The translations under genes and the position numbers were made by a program. The notes below the pieces were generated by a model. That model ran no database searches and was not told the origin of the DNA. It saw nothing but the letters and a program-made list of their open reading frames with translations. From Delphinapterus leucas (Eukaryota; Chordata; Mammalia; Artiodactyla; Monodontidae), in contig NW_022098069.1 of the NCBI RefSeq assembly GCF_002288925.2, forward strand, positions 71,849,660 to 71,913,659: a stretch of 64,000 nucleotides of DNA, in the 5' to 3' direction. How positions within the stretch are numbered: the first letter of the stretch is position 1; every line of letters starts with the position of its first letter. Positions 35,669-49,406 of this stretch are shown here, one piece after another.

Positions 35669-36339
35669 TCAGAATACTAAACTTTTCACAGAATTATACA
35701 TACTCTTTCTGTCTCTCTGTCTCTCTCTTCAAGAAACATATCCAAAATGAAAACTGAATAAAAAGAGAAAGGATATTAAAATATAAGGACCAGTATTTGA
35801 GGGAAAGCTATCTGTAGTAATGGGACCTTTGGTTTCTTATCATCTCAAAATCCTATTTGTTCTCATACAAAATGGACTTAATAGTATCTACCCTGAAGGT
35901 TATTATCGTGAGGGTCAAATAAAGGGATGATTTTACAATGTAATTGAAATCTCTAAATGGCAATGGAGAAAGTCTTAGATAAGTTAATCTGCTATATATG
36001 TCTTTAATTAAAAACAGTAACAAGCAGAAACAATTTTGTATTTGAAAGATAATTTAAAATCTTGAAACTCATCTTGCGAGATTATCAGGCCTGATAAGAT
36101 TTTCTCACAAAGAAACAGGTATTATGGATCAAAATACAAAAATTTAATGTACAGTTATTTTCTTTGGTTTTTAGCAAGCTGCCTTCAATTGCAAAGTGAA
36201 TATTCACTAACATTTTCTAATTTTTAGAAGCTATTAAGAAAACACTCTTCTAGTTGGAAAGCTAAAATCACTTTTGAACAATTCCTCTCCATTGTGGTGC
36301 TTGACATAAGAAATCTTATAGCATAGACACTTGCTTACC

Positions 36340-36850
36340 TTTCTCCATGCCTATAATCTTGAGCTGAGTACATGGCTGCCTGCAATACAAATGATGTTTC
36401 CCAGCTTCCCTTGCAGCTAGTTGCAGCCTCATAGCAAAGTTGTGGCCCCTGGGTTTGAATAGAATTAGGATGTGACAGCTTCTGGGAAATTTCCTTAAAA
36501 GAGAGATGATGCAAGGAACTTCGCTGGCAGTCCGATGGTTAAGAATCCGTGCTTCTACTGCAGGGGGCGTGTGTTCAATTCAATCCCTGGTGGGGGAACT
36601 AAGAGCCCACATGCCAAGTACGATCTAGTATGCTGCACAGTGTGGCCAAAAAAAAAAAAAAAAAAGGAAAGAAAAAGAGAGAGAACAAGCTGATGCAGAT
36701 TCTTTGCCCCTTCTCTTCTCCTTCTAACCTCCTTGAAGGTAGAATATGGAGACATGGCCAGTTTCATGTCCATTCAGACAGTGTGATCACATAGGACCTC
36801 ATGCATAGAGAAGCCCCACACTTGATTAATTGCCCTACTATAGCCTTCCA
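36340..36850. repeat. Ancient mammalian repeat split by an older tRNA SINE, family not assigned
   Basis: GATGTTTCCCAGCTTCCCTTGCAGCTAG...GTTGTGGCCCC lies on the left (36390-36450), and AGGTAGAATATGGAGACATGG with following sequence lies on the right (36737 on). The two parts appear to belong to one repeat with the SINE at 36513 between them. The name and full extent were not established. Confidence 0.45.
36513..36666 (+). mobile_element. Older tRNA-derived SINE (CHR-like)
   Basis: ACTTCGCTGGCAGTCCGATGGTTAAGAATCCG, CTGCAGGGGGCGTG, GGGGAACTAAGAGCCCACATGCC, GTGTGGCC and an 18-nt A-tail. It is shorter and more diverged than the six other CHR copies and has a small CAATT duplication in the B-box area. 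TGATGCA at 36507-36513 and 36691-36697 may be its TSD, but the tail between is AG-rich and the case is weak. Confidence 0.8.
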
Positions 36851-39535
36851 GAAATTCTGAATTTTACCTCTGAGCTTTTATGTTTTGTAACTGAAGCACA
36901 GACATACATGCAATATGTGTTTCAGATATTCATTATTTCTTTATGTGCAGCATTCTCAATGCCTCATAAAATGAGAATTCTGGTGGACAATATGTGAGAG
37001 TTCAGCAAGATGCAAAGTGAGTACAAGATAAACATGTTATGTATTTGACTAAATAAGTAGTGAATGCTGTCAGTTCTAAGAGACCACGCTTTGTATTTGA
37101 AGAAAAACTTGCTTCTAATTTAGGAAGAAGGCAATTGGTATTCTAAGAAACACAAAGGATAGGGACCCCTATCATATCCTTTCTTACTTGTGTCCTTAAT
37201 TCCTTGTATTAGCCAACGACATATGCCAAAAATGATGACCTGGAAGGAAGGGGAAAGATAAGGCAACACTTATCTAAGTTGTTTCTCCTTTTACTCTTCA
37301 CTTACTCATCAGGAAGGTGAAGGTAAAGAGTGGTGCTACATTGTGCATATGTCAAAAAAAACATTTGAGTTAGTTTCATGCACTGTTTTCACCGTTCTGG
37401 ATGTATGAGGTATGAAATATGAATTGTGTATTTGGCTACTACCTATATGAGTTAAATGCTTTTACATTTACATCTAAAACTAGCATCATGCAATATAAAG
37501 GTAAGTAGTAAAATTCATACTCATAATAAAAAATTTGAGCTTTTCTTAGAAGAACATTAATAGCAAATTTTGACAAAACACTTTAATAAGCTGAAAAAGA
37601 AACTGCAGAAGGAATAAGTGACTTTATGTACTTTACTGCCCTTAACAGTATCTTTTTCCTGTTTTTTGAAAAAGGAGTCCCATATTTTAATTTTCTTCTG
37701 TGCCCCAGGAAATTTTATAGCCAGCCCTGCATGGAGGTGATGGCTAGAAATCATTCTTGGTCCACGAGATTGGGGGGTAAACACTAGCAGTGGCAGAAAG
37801 GAAAGCTGGAAGCAGGCTGGGTTCCATACGACTGCTAAGAATTATAAACCAGCCATGCGCTGTTCACATCCAGATTTTCCAGAATGAGAAATAAACTTTC
37901 ATGTTTAACCAACCACTTAGGGTAGGTTTTGTTATTTGGTAACTCACACAAGCACTGAATTGAAGAAAGGAGTTTTAAAAGGAGCAGATCTCACTGTCTT
38001 GCATTTTGCATTACAGAAACTATCCTATAGCTAAGATGCAAAGAGATATTCTTTAGAAAAAACATGGTCACAGAGATAAGTGACCAGGTTCATAATGAGA
38101 CTTACGTGACTATCTTGAATCTGTGGAGGTTCTACTGTACGTTCATTTATTTTTTGATTTACAAAATCTAAATGGCCCTAGACAAAATGATTTATTTGGA
38201 AGTAGGTCCTTGAATTAAAATAAATCAATATTGGCTTCTTTTCATCAGAGACATATATTTCTGTTTGTATGATTTGAATATATTCACAGCACAGGGAAAA
38301 CCACGATGAAAATAAAGTATCATCTAAGGCCTTGTCCTGGTGCTAAAAAGAAAATCTAGTGAGAAACAGGCAGGAAAACATCTAGTGATATACACAGAAT
38401 GAAATAGTTGTTAGTTCAGAGGTACAAGAACATGCCATGGGTATAATTGCTTACAAAGTAAGGGGATATGGGAAATCACATGGGTCAGTAGCATTAGAGC
38501 TGTGTATTGTAGGATCAATGAGATACTATAGAAAAAGAAAACAAACAGCATTTCCAGACTAAGTAAAATAAGTAATTAAATGATGTACAGATATGATGGT
38601 CATCAACAAGAGCAAGTCTAATAATATTTATGGAAGTGTACCTATTCTGACTTAGGTATTTATTTTTTCTATAAACTCAATGCAGATACATTACTAACTG
38701 ACATCAGAATATGAAGAGGTATATAGAAACTAGAAGGGTTTGAAATGGTCAAATATCTGGCTGAGAATGGAATTTAAAATAATTAGCTCAATATTTTGGG
38801 TATGATTTTATTTACAAGAAAATGGTCTTCCATTAAAATAAAGCAAATAACAACACTGAATGAGGTGAAGGGATGCCGCAGTAGTGTAGTCCCCTGATCC
38901 TCTAAAGGAAGAAAACCAATGATCCAGCAACACTTAGGAAGATACCTCTCAAATACCACTAAATATAGATTAAAGGAGAAATAGGAATGAATTAGACCAA
39001 TTGGTCATGCAAATTCAAAACCCAGATAAGAGATGATAGGCTTGGCTCATAACAGTACGATGGAAGTGAAACTGAAAAAAAATTTAAAATAACAGAATAT
39101 ATTTTTAAAGGAATTTAAGTTTACGGAAATAAATATATTCACATATTGTTTGCTACACCTCTCTCCCAGAAACATATTGTAAATACAACCATATACTGAG
39201 TGATTAAAATTGTTTCCTAATGAAACAATAATAAATAAATCAATAATGAGCAGTTTGGCCCTTCAATATTAATTTATTTTTCCCTAGGATAATTCTTCAT
39301 AAATGCTATTTATGTTAGTGGTTAAAGTGGGTAGCTCAAAATGACAAGTAGGTACAGGTCCATGTTTATAAGTCAGGATTTTATTTTGCCATAAAGCTAA
39401 TGATAATAGTATTTGTGCTAGATGAATCAATCAAAATGTGAATCAATCCACCTCTCATGAAATGAATGACTGGACTCAATGTTTGCTTTACCAATAATGA
39501 TGTGAGTAGGGAGGTCAACACTGACATTTCTTGAA
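36851..39535. other. Mostly unrecognised sequence
   Basis: No gene or confident repeat was seen over 2.7 kb. A 75-codon minus frame at 37557-37784 is unsupported. Confidence 0.5.
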
Positions 39536-39539
39536 TTCC

Positions 39540-39722
39540 TACCATGTCCAGGTCTATGGTTGTGCCATATAGTTATTATCTCTTTTATTTTCACAAAAGC
39601 ACTGTGAGGGTAAATGGAACCGTCATTTTACAGAGCAGAAAGCACTAGCTCAGTGAAGCAAATTAGTTGCCCAAGGTCACATAGCTAGGATATATTTAAA
39701 TCTAAGTCTGTTGGTTATAGTA
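39540..39722 (-). repeat. MIR SINE relic
   Basis: Antisense MIR core: CATTTTACAGAGCAGAAAG, then GTTGCCCAAGGTCACATAGCTAGG (39666-39689), the most conserved part of the family, and TAAGTCTGTTGG beyond. Confidence 0.8.
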
Positions 39723-42700
39723 AAAAGAGGAGCTATGAAAGTACACTGCCATCCAGGCAGAGAGAGTGTCATTAATCACCTGTGTAAGGGCTTGTGAACT
39801 CTTATATGAATCAAGTTTGTGAGGACTAAAGAGGTCTTGCTATTTCATCTACAACTTTAATCAAGTTTCAGTATGCACTACCGACCCTAGCAACCAGTAA
39901 GTTCCATGTGAAGCCAATGGAAAAAGAGATTATGGAGACAGATGGAGCCTTTGGATCCATGCACGATTATTGCCTTATGTTCTTTTATATGATCCCTGTA
40001 AAAATAGGTCAGCTTAGCTTTCTTACTGAGATGAAAATGTAATAAATGTTTACACAATTCATCACTTAAAGAATCTAAATTTAATTTCCTACTTGGACTC
40101 CTGTCCAAGTAATAAAAATAAAAATAAATAAAAATATGGAAGAAACAGCTTGTGTTATTTACCTCTTGAGAATGACAAGCTGTAAAGTGGGATCTTTGAG
40201 ATAGTAAGCATGGATGTTTCCATAGCATTTTTGCTCAAATCACTGCAGCTGTCATAGTCATCAGTACAGATTGATTTGACCACATAATCAGTCTTACTTA
40301 TTTGTCAACTAGCTCCATTTGTAAAGGTCATGAAAATCACCCAGTTTGTCATTATATCATCTAGTTATAGAAACATTCTTATTATCGTGTCTCATTAAAA
40401 TGATATTTAATTGAACTTTACAGGGACAGCAAGGTTTGAAGATTGGTAAGTATAATTTAAACTGTTTTTTAAATGAAACAGAATATTAGAATCAGAGGTT
40501 TCATAGTAAAATACTAAATTATTTAAAACATCATTCATTGATGACATGGTATGATGAATTTTGAGGGTTTCATACCTTTCAGAGGCCTTTATCCATCTCC
40601 TGCTTACTGAAATGTCAATGTTTAAGGTTCACTCTTTTTCTTTACTGTGCTTTAACTTTTATCCATAAAAACCATCCTTGAATGTTAAGATATTTATATT
40701 CAAATGTAACTATGTTAAAAGGTCCCCCTTTGGAAGAGTTGAGTATAGAGTGCTCTGGTAATGAGTGGTTTGATTAAGAGCTAGAAAGAGCATTTAGAAT
40801 TTATGTAGAATAGAATAAAGGTAGAGAATAACAGAGAAGGACTTTCTGGAATAATGTTAATGGCAGAATTTGTCTCACAATTGTTACTAGAGATTCTTTT
40901 CCTTCTTTTAATGAAAAAAAAATCCTAGTAGGTATTCATTTTATTTATTTTATTTTACTTTATTTTGTTTTATATTTTACTTTATTTTATTTTACTTTTT
41001 TATTTTAACAAAGTTAATGCCCTAAAAGTGTAGGATAACTGACAACTGTGTGTACAAAATGTGATTATAAGTGACTCTTTCTGAAGGAAATGTTTTCCTT
41101 ATGTTTAGACACATTTTTGATGTGGTAAATATACATATTAACAGTTAAATATATGTTATGTTTTAAGCATTAGCAGAGATTCACTTAAGAAGGAAGAAAA
41201 ATAAATGTTAGTTGCATAATGGACATGAAAGAGGAAAAAATAAGAATTGTTCTTGGAGTTATATTTAATCCTTGTGGCTGAAGAGCGGAGAGGAAAAAAT
41301 GGCCGTCTCCTAATATTTTTTCCCTGAAAAGGGTCTGACTGAATACAGGCTACTGACTGTAACTTTTTTTTTTTTTTTTTTAATGAGTCACTTGCTCTAT
41401 TTTGGGACTTTCTGCCTCTCTTTAAAGGAATGGTTTCCTCAAATGTTTTGTGACACATTTGTGTCCACAAATCCCATTCATCTTTTTGTCGTGTTCATTA
41501 TTGGCCCCTCTGGTGGCTACTGATGAAGACAGAGACTTTGCAGTGGTGCTTTCAAAGTGTCCCACTGCACCTGGGTCTAATTAGCTGCCTTGGACACTGC
41601 TCTGCTTCATCAGCATCCAAACTAGGACTTGAACTTTCAGCGTTAGCCTATGAGGCTGTTTAGCTAGTTTTCCAGAGATAGTGGCAGGAGGTTGGCAGAG
41701 AACCCTAGTTGGTCCAAGTGCCACTCCCAAACCATCACTTGACCAGTGCCCCAAGCTCCACTCCTTGTGTCTTCTCATGGTGAAATTAGAGCTCCCAAGA
41801 ATCACTCCTACTTCTTCTAACTGTGCTGCAGTTTTCACCACTATTTGTGATTGGCTATGGTTTTATTGGCCTACAGATCTGATTTTCTGTCTGCCTCTCC
41901 TTTCTCTCTGTCTCTCTCTTTGTTTCTTTTTCTTTCCCAGTAATTATTCTTGCTATCAATGGAGTCATTCATTCTAAAAAGGTCTTTTCTATCATTTACT
42001 ATGTTTTAAATAGAAAGGACAATTGATGTTGGTGCACTTATGTTCAGATCATTATCTCTTTGGTAATTTTTTTTTAAAAGTTAAAGTCATAGAGGCTATT
42101 CAAGGTTCTTTATAGTACCAGCATCTCATAGTTCAATTTTTATTCACATTTGGTTTTATTGAATCTTAATCCTCATTTCCAACTCTTCCTAAATATATTT
42201 TGAAACTAGCAAACAGTTATGGGGAATAAGCAAGTTTAAGACATCATTAGCTATTCCTTCTCATATCTTCATACAACATTTTTCATAACATATTGCCTGG
42301 TGAAGAAAAATATTATTTTGAATATAGTTCATTCTAATATAATTTTGAATATAAATTCTTATGTCTCTTTACAAAATTGTAAATAAGACTAATTTCTAAA
42401 GAGATTAAAATTGGGTTATTATTATAATCTCCCTTAATCTTAATATCAAAAAAATGATTTGGTTGGTTCAGTTGGGGCTCCTGTGTGCTCTGTAAACCCT
42501 AGGAGCTGCTGTCAATCTTGACACCTTTTTGCTTTAGATTTGCTCTTAGCCATATGCACATTATTTCCATTTTGTTCTCAGGATTAGCACAGTGTTTTGC
42601 AGACAGTAGGCTCTCTATAAATATATGAGAAAGAATAGCTGGCATACCAACAGAAGAAAAGGGAAATTTTTTAAAATTAAAGAAAAACCTCTCACAGAAA

Positions 42701-44190
42701 CATAACTTACCAAAGTGATGGTCTTATATTTTTATATGCCTTGTAAAACAAATTTTCACGTGAATAATTTTGCCGTACTATGACAAGTTATCTGATTATT
42801 TTATTATGAATTGGCCTGATTTCAGATGCATAAAACCTTGCTTCAGGTTTTCATTATAGAAGAGATAAATAAATAGAAACAAAAACTGTAACAACTTTTA
42901 TTATCAAAAGTATTTATTGGGTACTTGTCTACAAAGCACTGAGGAGGTGGTTGCTATGATTCTTTTGCTCAATAAACCTGCAATCTAGTGAATTAGGAGT
43001 AAATAAAAAATTGATGGTTTATTATGCATCTTTGGAAATTGTATGACAACTAACTTTAATTACACAGTTTAATAATATGTTTCCCTGTTTACTCAGGGAC
43101 ATTCCTTTTAAAACAGTTATAGTGTCCTTATCTGGACAATGATCATGAGTCATGATGGTGACCTTGAATTGGCCAACTAGAGACATTTGTACCTGGGACA
43201 ATTAAGTAAATCAATTAAAGGAAGGACAAGGAAGATCAAATCAGGCATTATTTTAGTTAGCTCTAGCTTAATCCACAGTATATGTGGAGGCTTTCTATGG
43301 TCTCCAAAATATGCAGGTTAAGCAGTTCAAAGTGTGAAATTGCCAGACATGTGTAACTTTAAAGGTAAAGAGAGATTTTTTACTAATGACCTTTATTTGT
43401 ATCTCTAGTATTTACCAGGACTGAGTGCAAATGAAGGAGAGAGATTTATAAATCCTTCTGTTTGATTTTCCTAGTTTCATTATAATCTTCCTCTGAAACC
43501 TGAAGTTCTATTTTATGAATTAAAACATTTACTCTCAGTAAAACTGACTGTCAGGTTGTAAGAGTGATAGAGAGAAAATTGCATATAAGTTATAAAATTT
43601 TTTAAATTGTCATAAAGATATAGTTTTCCTTGGCTTCTAGACCTACATATATCATACATTTCCCCTAAAACTAGAAAAAAAAAAGTTTAAAAGGCTGTTC
43701 TATTCACAAAACAACTCAATTTTAGCCAAGTAGGGTAGAAGTGAATCTAAGTCAGAAGGTCTCATCTATCATGTAAAATTTTGTTCCATTTCAAAATTTA
43801 ACTATATAAATGCTGAACTTTATTTCTTAAGAAGGAATAAATCAGAGTGTCTGAGTGGAGAAAAAGAATGAGGAAAAAAGAGGAATTTTGGCAAAAGAGG
43901 GAATTTTTCCTCTTCTTTGTATCTCTCTTGCTTCAGCATATTTTATCTTACTCTCTAGGCATTGACTGTACAGTGTCCTCTTTTGTGCTCTTTGAGTTCC
44001 TGGTTTTTCTCCTTTTTCTTCCTATTGTACCTTAATTAGAATATAAGCAAAGTAAAGTGAAATTAAAATTACCTAAATTCATGGTTACTTAGCAGCTGTA
44101 TTAAATGATTTAACACAATATTTGAGAACATTTGGGTAAAGTAATACTAGCCAAGTCTAACATAGAGACTAGTGTTGAGATTAAGAACAA
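39723..44190. other. Mostly unrecognised sequence with simple repeats
   Basis: A TTTTA-type array lies at 40930-41005 and a T18 run at 41366-41383. A possible L2/MIR-like 3' end lies at 42580-42630 (CAGTGTTTTGCAGACAGTAGGCTC). The two opposing frames at 41581-41977 carry no recognised domain. No gene was found. Confidence 0.5.
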
Positions 44191-44279
44191 AGGACTTCAC
44201 AGAACTAGAAGGAATAATTTTTAAATTTGTATGGAAACACAAATATCTCGCATAGCCAAAACAATCTTGAGAAAAAGAA

Positions 44280-45361
44280 CAGAGCTGGAGGAATCACACT
44301 CCCTGACTTCAGACTATACTACAAAGCTACAGTAATCAAAACAGTGTGGCACTGGCACTAAAACAGACACATAGATCAATGGAACAGAATAGAAAGCCCA
44401 GAAAAAATACCCACACACTTATGGTCAATTAATCAATGACAGAGGAGGCAAGAATACACAATCTAGAAAAGAGTCTCTTCAATAAGTGGTTCTGGAAAAA
44501 CTGGACAGCTACATATAAAAAAAATGAATTTAGAACATTCTCTAGGACCATATACAAAAATAAAATCAAAATCGATTAAAGACCTAAATATAATACTGGA
44601 AGCCATAAAACTCCTAGAGCAAAATGTAGGCAGAACAGTCTTTGATATAAATCACAGCAATATGTTTTTGGATCTGTCTCCTAAAGCAAAGGAAATAAAA
44701 GCAAAAAATAAACATATGGGACCCAATTAAACTTAAAAGCTTTTTGTACAGCAAAGGAAACCATGGACAAAACAAAAAGACAACCTACAGAATGGGAGAA
44801 AATATTTGAAGACCTTATGACCAATAAGCAGTTAACATCCGGCATACATAAACAGTTCATACAACTCAACACTGCCACCCTCCCCCCCAAAAAAAAAACA
44901 ATTAAAAAATGGGCAGAACTAAATAGACATTTTTCCAAAGAGCAAATGCAGATAACAGGCACATGAAAAGATGATCAACATTGCTAATGATCAGAGAAAT
45001 ACAAATCAAAACCACAATGAAATATTGCCTTACAACTGTCAGAATGGCTATCAAAACCAACACAAATGACAAATGTTGGCAAGGATGCAGAGAAAAGGCA
45101 ACACTCTTGCACTGTTGGTGGGAATTTAAATTGGTGAAGCCGCTGTGGAAAACAGTATGGAGGTTTCTCAAAATACTAAAATGTAACTACCATATGATCC
45201 AGCAATTTGGATACTCCAGGGTATGTATCCAAAAAAAACAAAAACACTAATTTGAAAAGAAACATGCATCCCAATGTTCACAGCAGCATTATTTACAATA
45301 GCCAAGATATGGAAGCAACCTAAGTGTCCATCAACAGATGAATGGATAAAGAAGATGTGAT

Positions 45362-45395
<34 letters not shown>

Positions 45396-45585
45396 ATATA
45401 TATACACACACACACATACATACGTACACAAACACACATACACAATGGAATACTACTCAGCCATAAGAAAGAATGAAATTTTACCACTTGTAACAACACA
45501 AATGGAGGGCATTATGCAAATTGAAATAAGTCTGACAGAGAAAGACAAATACTGTATGATCTCTCTTATATGTGGAATCTAAAAA
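44280..45585 (+). pseudogene. L1 ORF2 C-terminal relic
   Basis: Open pieces in ORF2 order are found at 44524-44730 (KIKSKSIKDLNIILEAIKLL), 44763-44966 ([16 protein letters not shown]), 44981-45250 ([17 protein letters not shown]) and 45430-45582 ([29 protein letters not shown]). Frameshifts and stops separate them. A microsatellite at 45361-45443 has been gained inside. No RT or endonuclease domain is present. Confidence 0.85.
45361..45443. repeat. Compound TG/TA/CA microsatellite inside L1 ORF2
   Basis: (TG)n, TATG, (TA)n, (CA)n and CATA units form a partly self-complementary array between AAGAAGATGTGA and AATGGAATACTAC. Confidence 0.92.
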
Positions 45586-45914
45586 ATAAAACAAATAGTG
45601 AATATAACAACAACAAAAAAAGATTCACAGATATAGGGAATAAACTCATGGTTACCAATGGGGAGAGAGAAGGGGGATGGGCAATATAGGGGCAAAGGGT
45701 TAAGAGGTACAAACTATTAGGTATAAAATAAACTACAAGAATATATTGTACAATACAAGGAATATAGCTAATATTATATAATAACTATAAATGGAGTATA
45801 ACCTTTAAAAAATTGTGAATCACTATATTGGATAGTTGTAACATAATATTGCATATTGACTATACTTCAATAAAAAATAGATGAAAGCTTGTGGGGAAAG
45901 AGTAAAAAAAAACA

Positions 45915-46112
45915 AAGAATTCTGGAAACACTCAGACTTGAATCTGAATCCTGACTTCACAGCTTCTTGCATTTTGTCAACTTGGGAAATTTACTTATCT
46001 TCTCCAAATTTCTGTTTCTCCTTTTGGATAACAACAGCAACATTTCCTAGTTTGTCATCAATATGGGGATCGCAACATGTATTATACACAAAGAAAGCCC
46101 TTAGTGTATGAC
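45915..46112 (+). repeat. Probable MIR relic
   Basis: GACTTGAATCTGAATCCTGACTTCACAGC and, after a diverged core, GGGAAATTTACTTATCTTCTCC and TTTCTGTTTCTCCTTTTGGATAA follow MIR order on the plus strand. Confidence 0.6.
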
Positions 46113-48950
46113 CAAAGAAAAACCCAATGACTCTTAGCAATTTTTATAATTTCCATTACCTATTATTTTATACTATGTTATACAATGAGTTGAAGGTGTT
46201 CATATAAATGCACAGATGTATGCACACACACATGCATTTTTAAAATATTCAAGGATTTCTTCTTGAATAAATACTTTCAATTTAAGCTGTAATCATTGGT
46301 TATAAACACCAAGAGCCTGTTTTACTCTGGGAAGTAGAGCAGACCTGCCAATACAATGTTTTCATGGAAGTAGAAACTAAATATTTCAGAATGTGACCTT
46401 CAGCAGTGGACCCAGAAATACTAATTCCTTCTCATATCAGTCGTTATTCCCTGTTTTGCTTCTTTTGATCTTGTTTCCTGCCTCAGAATTCAAACTAACT
46501 TTCTCTTTGTGTTCATTTCAGTTTGACTTTACGTCTATACAGTTTTTCTTTTCCCATTCGATTTGATCTGAGGCTTTGGATCCGGGCTTAGATTTCTCCC
46601 TGAGTATGACCACAGTCCCTTGGTCTACACAAAACTGCTAATTGGGATTTGTTGTACTGCTATTAGCTTCATTTGTTGCACCCCACCTGGTAAATCTGGT
46701 TTCTAGATTTGGAGAAACCCCAATAGTTCATCCTGCTGCAACCTATGACTTAACAGGAGTTTACATCAGTATATGCACACATTCCATATACATATGTGTG
46801 TATACGTCACCACAGATTAAAATGGAACTTTGTCAAATGGTGCACTGTGACAGTTTACTCCACCATGCCTTTCTGGTACTAATATTGATTTTTAAAGTAA
46901 AAATGTCTATCTTCATAAGAATTAATGATGAATAAAACAATTTTAATATTTAAAGGACTATACAATAACTAGTTTACCACATTGGTAAACTATTACTATT
47001 TAGGGAATGGGATAATCTGTGTTTTGTTTTTATGTCTCCATCATGGAAATTAATCATCATTCAAACTATATATAGTATATAGACTGTCATATTCGGCCAT
47101 AGTTCAATTTGACAAAGTTCAATTTGAGCAAGTACTCAAAAAATGGAGGTCAATTTTATATCATAAAATCTTAGGTAGGAAGTAGGTTAGAGATAATAAT
47201 TTGCAGATAAAGAATCAGAGTCCATGGGTGGTTAGCTAATTTTGCCACGATTAATCACATAATGTTAAATCATTGTCTCAAATTCAGTCCTTCTCAATCC
47301 TAGTGTGGAAGTTTTTATCTCTCGTGCTCTCTCAAGTGGAAGAGATGAATAATGTATCTTGTTTTCTGTGATTTTGATGATAGAGGGTAAGTAGCATATT
47401 TTTATAGGGAACACAAAGTCTAAATTTAAGGGCTTGTTTTTTTTGTTTGTTTTAGTTGGTCTGTGACCAGACTGGTTCTGTTTTGTTTTAAAGTGTTTAG
47501 ATAATGCAAAACTATGTATAAATAAATGCTTAAAATAATGTGAGCTTTAATTTTAAAGACACTGCAATTATAACCCAATAATCTTCTACTAAAAATTTCT
47601 TCTATTTTTTGATTTTTGAAAAAATATTGCCTACCAGATTGACACATGATTAAATGGTAGTTTAGTAACTATTTCAACAGAAGAATAACATTAACTAATT
47701 TGAAAACATTCAAGGAATCTGTGCCTGGAATTGAATGGATTACTAAGACTTGGCCAGGTCTTTAACTGAACCTTCAAGAAGTCCATGCAACAAGTGGTTT
47801 CACCCAGTGTGTCCAGCTGCCTAATGATAACTAGAGAAGTAAACCACTTGCAGCACAGGGCCTCACACATCTGTCACTTTGCAGTATTCCAGCTGGAATT
47901 CATTTCTGGCAGGTTCCCCCTTTTGGTGTCCCTTACTTCCTGCTGGAAGCTTACCCCACTTGTTGGCATTTACTCTGGAGCTGAAATTTCTCCCCAAAGT
48001 TTACTTCCCTTAACTCTGGGTTTTGTTTAGGTCTGATTCACTAGTCTGTACACAATGACAGCCTCTCTTCTTCATGGAGTCATGTAACCAGATGGAATCC
48101 ATTTTCCAGACATTCTTATTGATCTGGAATTCAAAGAACAGACATCACCCCCACCAAAAAAAAAAAAAATGCCCCCCTGAGCCCTCACCACCTTTCCTAT
48201 GCTCTCATAGTCAGCCACCTTGGCTGATGTTTCTGGGATACGCTCCAATAAACAACCTATCCAGGGACACAGAATCTGGTCAACAGATGGGGGCATGCTT
48301 CCATCTCAGATGAAAACTACTTAGGGCTTTTTTCTCTTCTGTTCTTCCTAGGGCCTTCTCTCTCTTTTCAGATCGACTGTACCTCCTCTTTTGCACCCTT
48401 GTTAGGAGAGAATCCAGGATATTTATAGACATAGGGAGAAGCACAGAAACATTAATTTAAAGAGAGGGCACTACACTCTGCCCCAAATCCCACCATTCTC
48501 AATATTTTGAGAGAGCAGAAGAACACACCCAGGGAAACACAAGTATAATTGAAGCACGGTGTCTAGTGCTGTATATACATTTTACCTAACATAATCTTTC
48601 TACTGGCTAAGTGTAAGAGACATGTTATTCACTTTGCTATTACATAGAGCTAATTCAGCTTGAGATAGGTTAAAAAGATTTCACTTACCAAATGTCATTT
48701 ATATACAAATATGTGTGTTGAGTATAATTTTGACTTTATCAAGTGTAATTGTCATCCTCCATTACTGTAAAACTTATTATCCATTCTCAGTGTTCTTCCT
48801 CTATAAAAACAATCATAGTTAAGTTTGCTCAGGTATACATTTAACAAAACAGTTACTCATCGTCTGTATGTTTTACGTTGTACCTCCTTATCCCACTGCT
48901 AAAGCACTTCTTACGATTTACTCTGAGCTGTAATTTCTGGGGATAGTGAA
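46113..48950. other. No recognised feature
   Basis: Includes a more GC-rich stretch at 47780-48060 and an A14 run at 48157-48170. Short frames on both strands have no supporting evidence. No repeat family was recognised. Confidence 0.5.
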
Positions 48951-48957
48951 ATAATAT

Positions 48958-49406
48958 GTTTATCTCCAACTCAATGTTTATTATTCAAAGAGCTTAATAT
49001 TTTTGGTTGGCCTCTTTAAAACTGCAAAAAATGTGTAAGATTGCATGATTCAAACATCTGGAACTGTTCCAAATCCAGGTGAACTTCAATCATTTTTCTG
49101 CATAATCCGAAACAGATGATTGCATTGGCACATATGAAATATGTATAGTTTAGTGCAAAAGAGGTAAAAGGGCAACACAAATCATTATGATTTAACACAT
49201 GAAATTTTAACAATATTTTACGTATCAATTTCAATATGAAAAAATGTTACAGTATTTTAAAAATGAAGATCACTAGGACATAAAAAAAACCAAGTAAGTC
49301 CATCCATCTGGAGTCTGTTAACCTGGCAGTCAAGGGAACACTGACAATGAAGAAATTATTTAAGGAGGAACAATCAAAGGTTTTTAAGTGCCGGAAATGG
49401 GAAGGG
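48958..49406 (-). other. Candidate 3' UTR
   Basis: Non-repetitive, AT-rich sequence runs from the stop codon at 49407-49409 to just past the AATAAA signal. I recognise no interspersed repeat inside it, unlike most of the window. It depends entirely on the neighbouring coding call. Confidence 0.35.
48977..48982 (-). promoter_or_regulatory. Candidate polyadenylation signal AATAAA
   Basis: On the minus strand AATAATAAACATTGAG lies about 425 nt after the stop codon of the candidate terminal exon. No genomic A-tract (T-run on the plus strand) follows, so this is not obviously a processed retrocopy. Confidence 0.45.

Larger units (their letters stand above)
44197..45885 (+). mobile_element. LINE-1 3' fragment, plus strand
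   Basis: The element begins inside ORF2 at about 44197 (ACTAGAAGGAATAATTTTTAAATTTGTATGG) and runs through the end of ORF2 and the 3' UTR to an A-rich end near 45885. It is diverged. A TSD was not found. Confidence 0.88.

Noticed and set aside
41581..41977. Opposing frames of 86 and 98 codons
   Set aside because: Both strands are open over the same stretch and neither resembles a protein that I know. The plus frame ends in a pyrimidine-rich tract.
45361..45443. Regularly spaced repeats suggestive of an array
   Set aside because: It is a compound TG/TA/CA microsatellite with no unique spacers, so not CRISPR-like. No CRISPR is expected in a mammalian nuclear genome.
49016..49234. 72-codon minus-strand frame as a second coding exon
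   Set aside because: It lies downstream of the stop of the candidate terminal exon and before its AATAAA, has no acceptor of its own, and is better read as 3' UTR.
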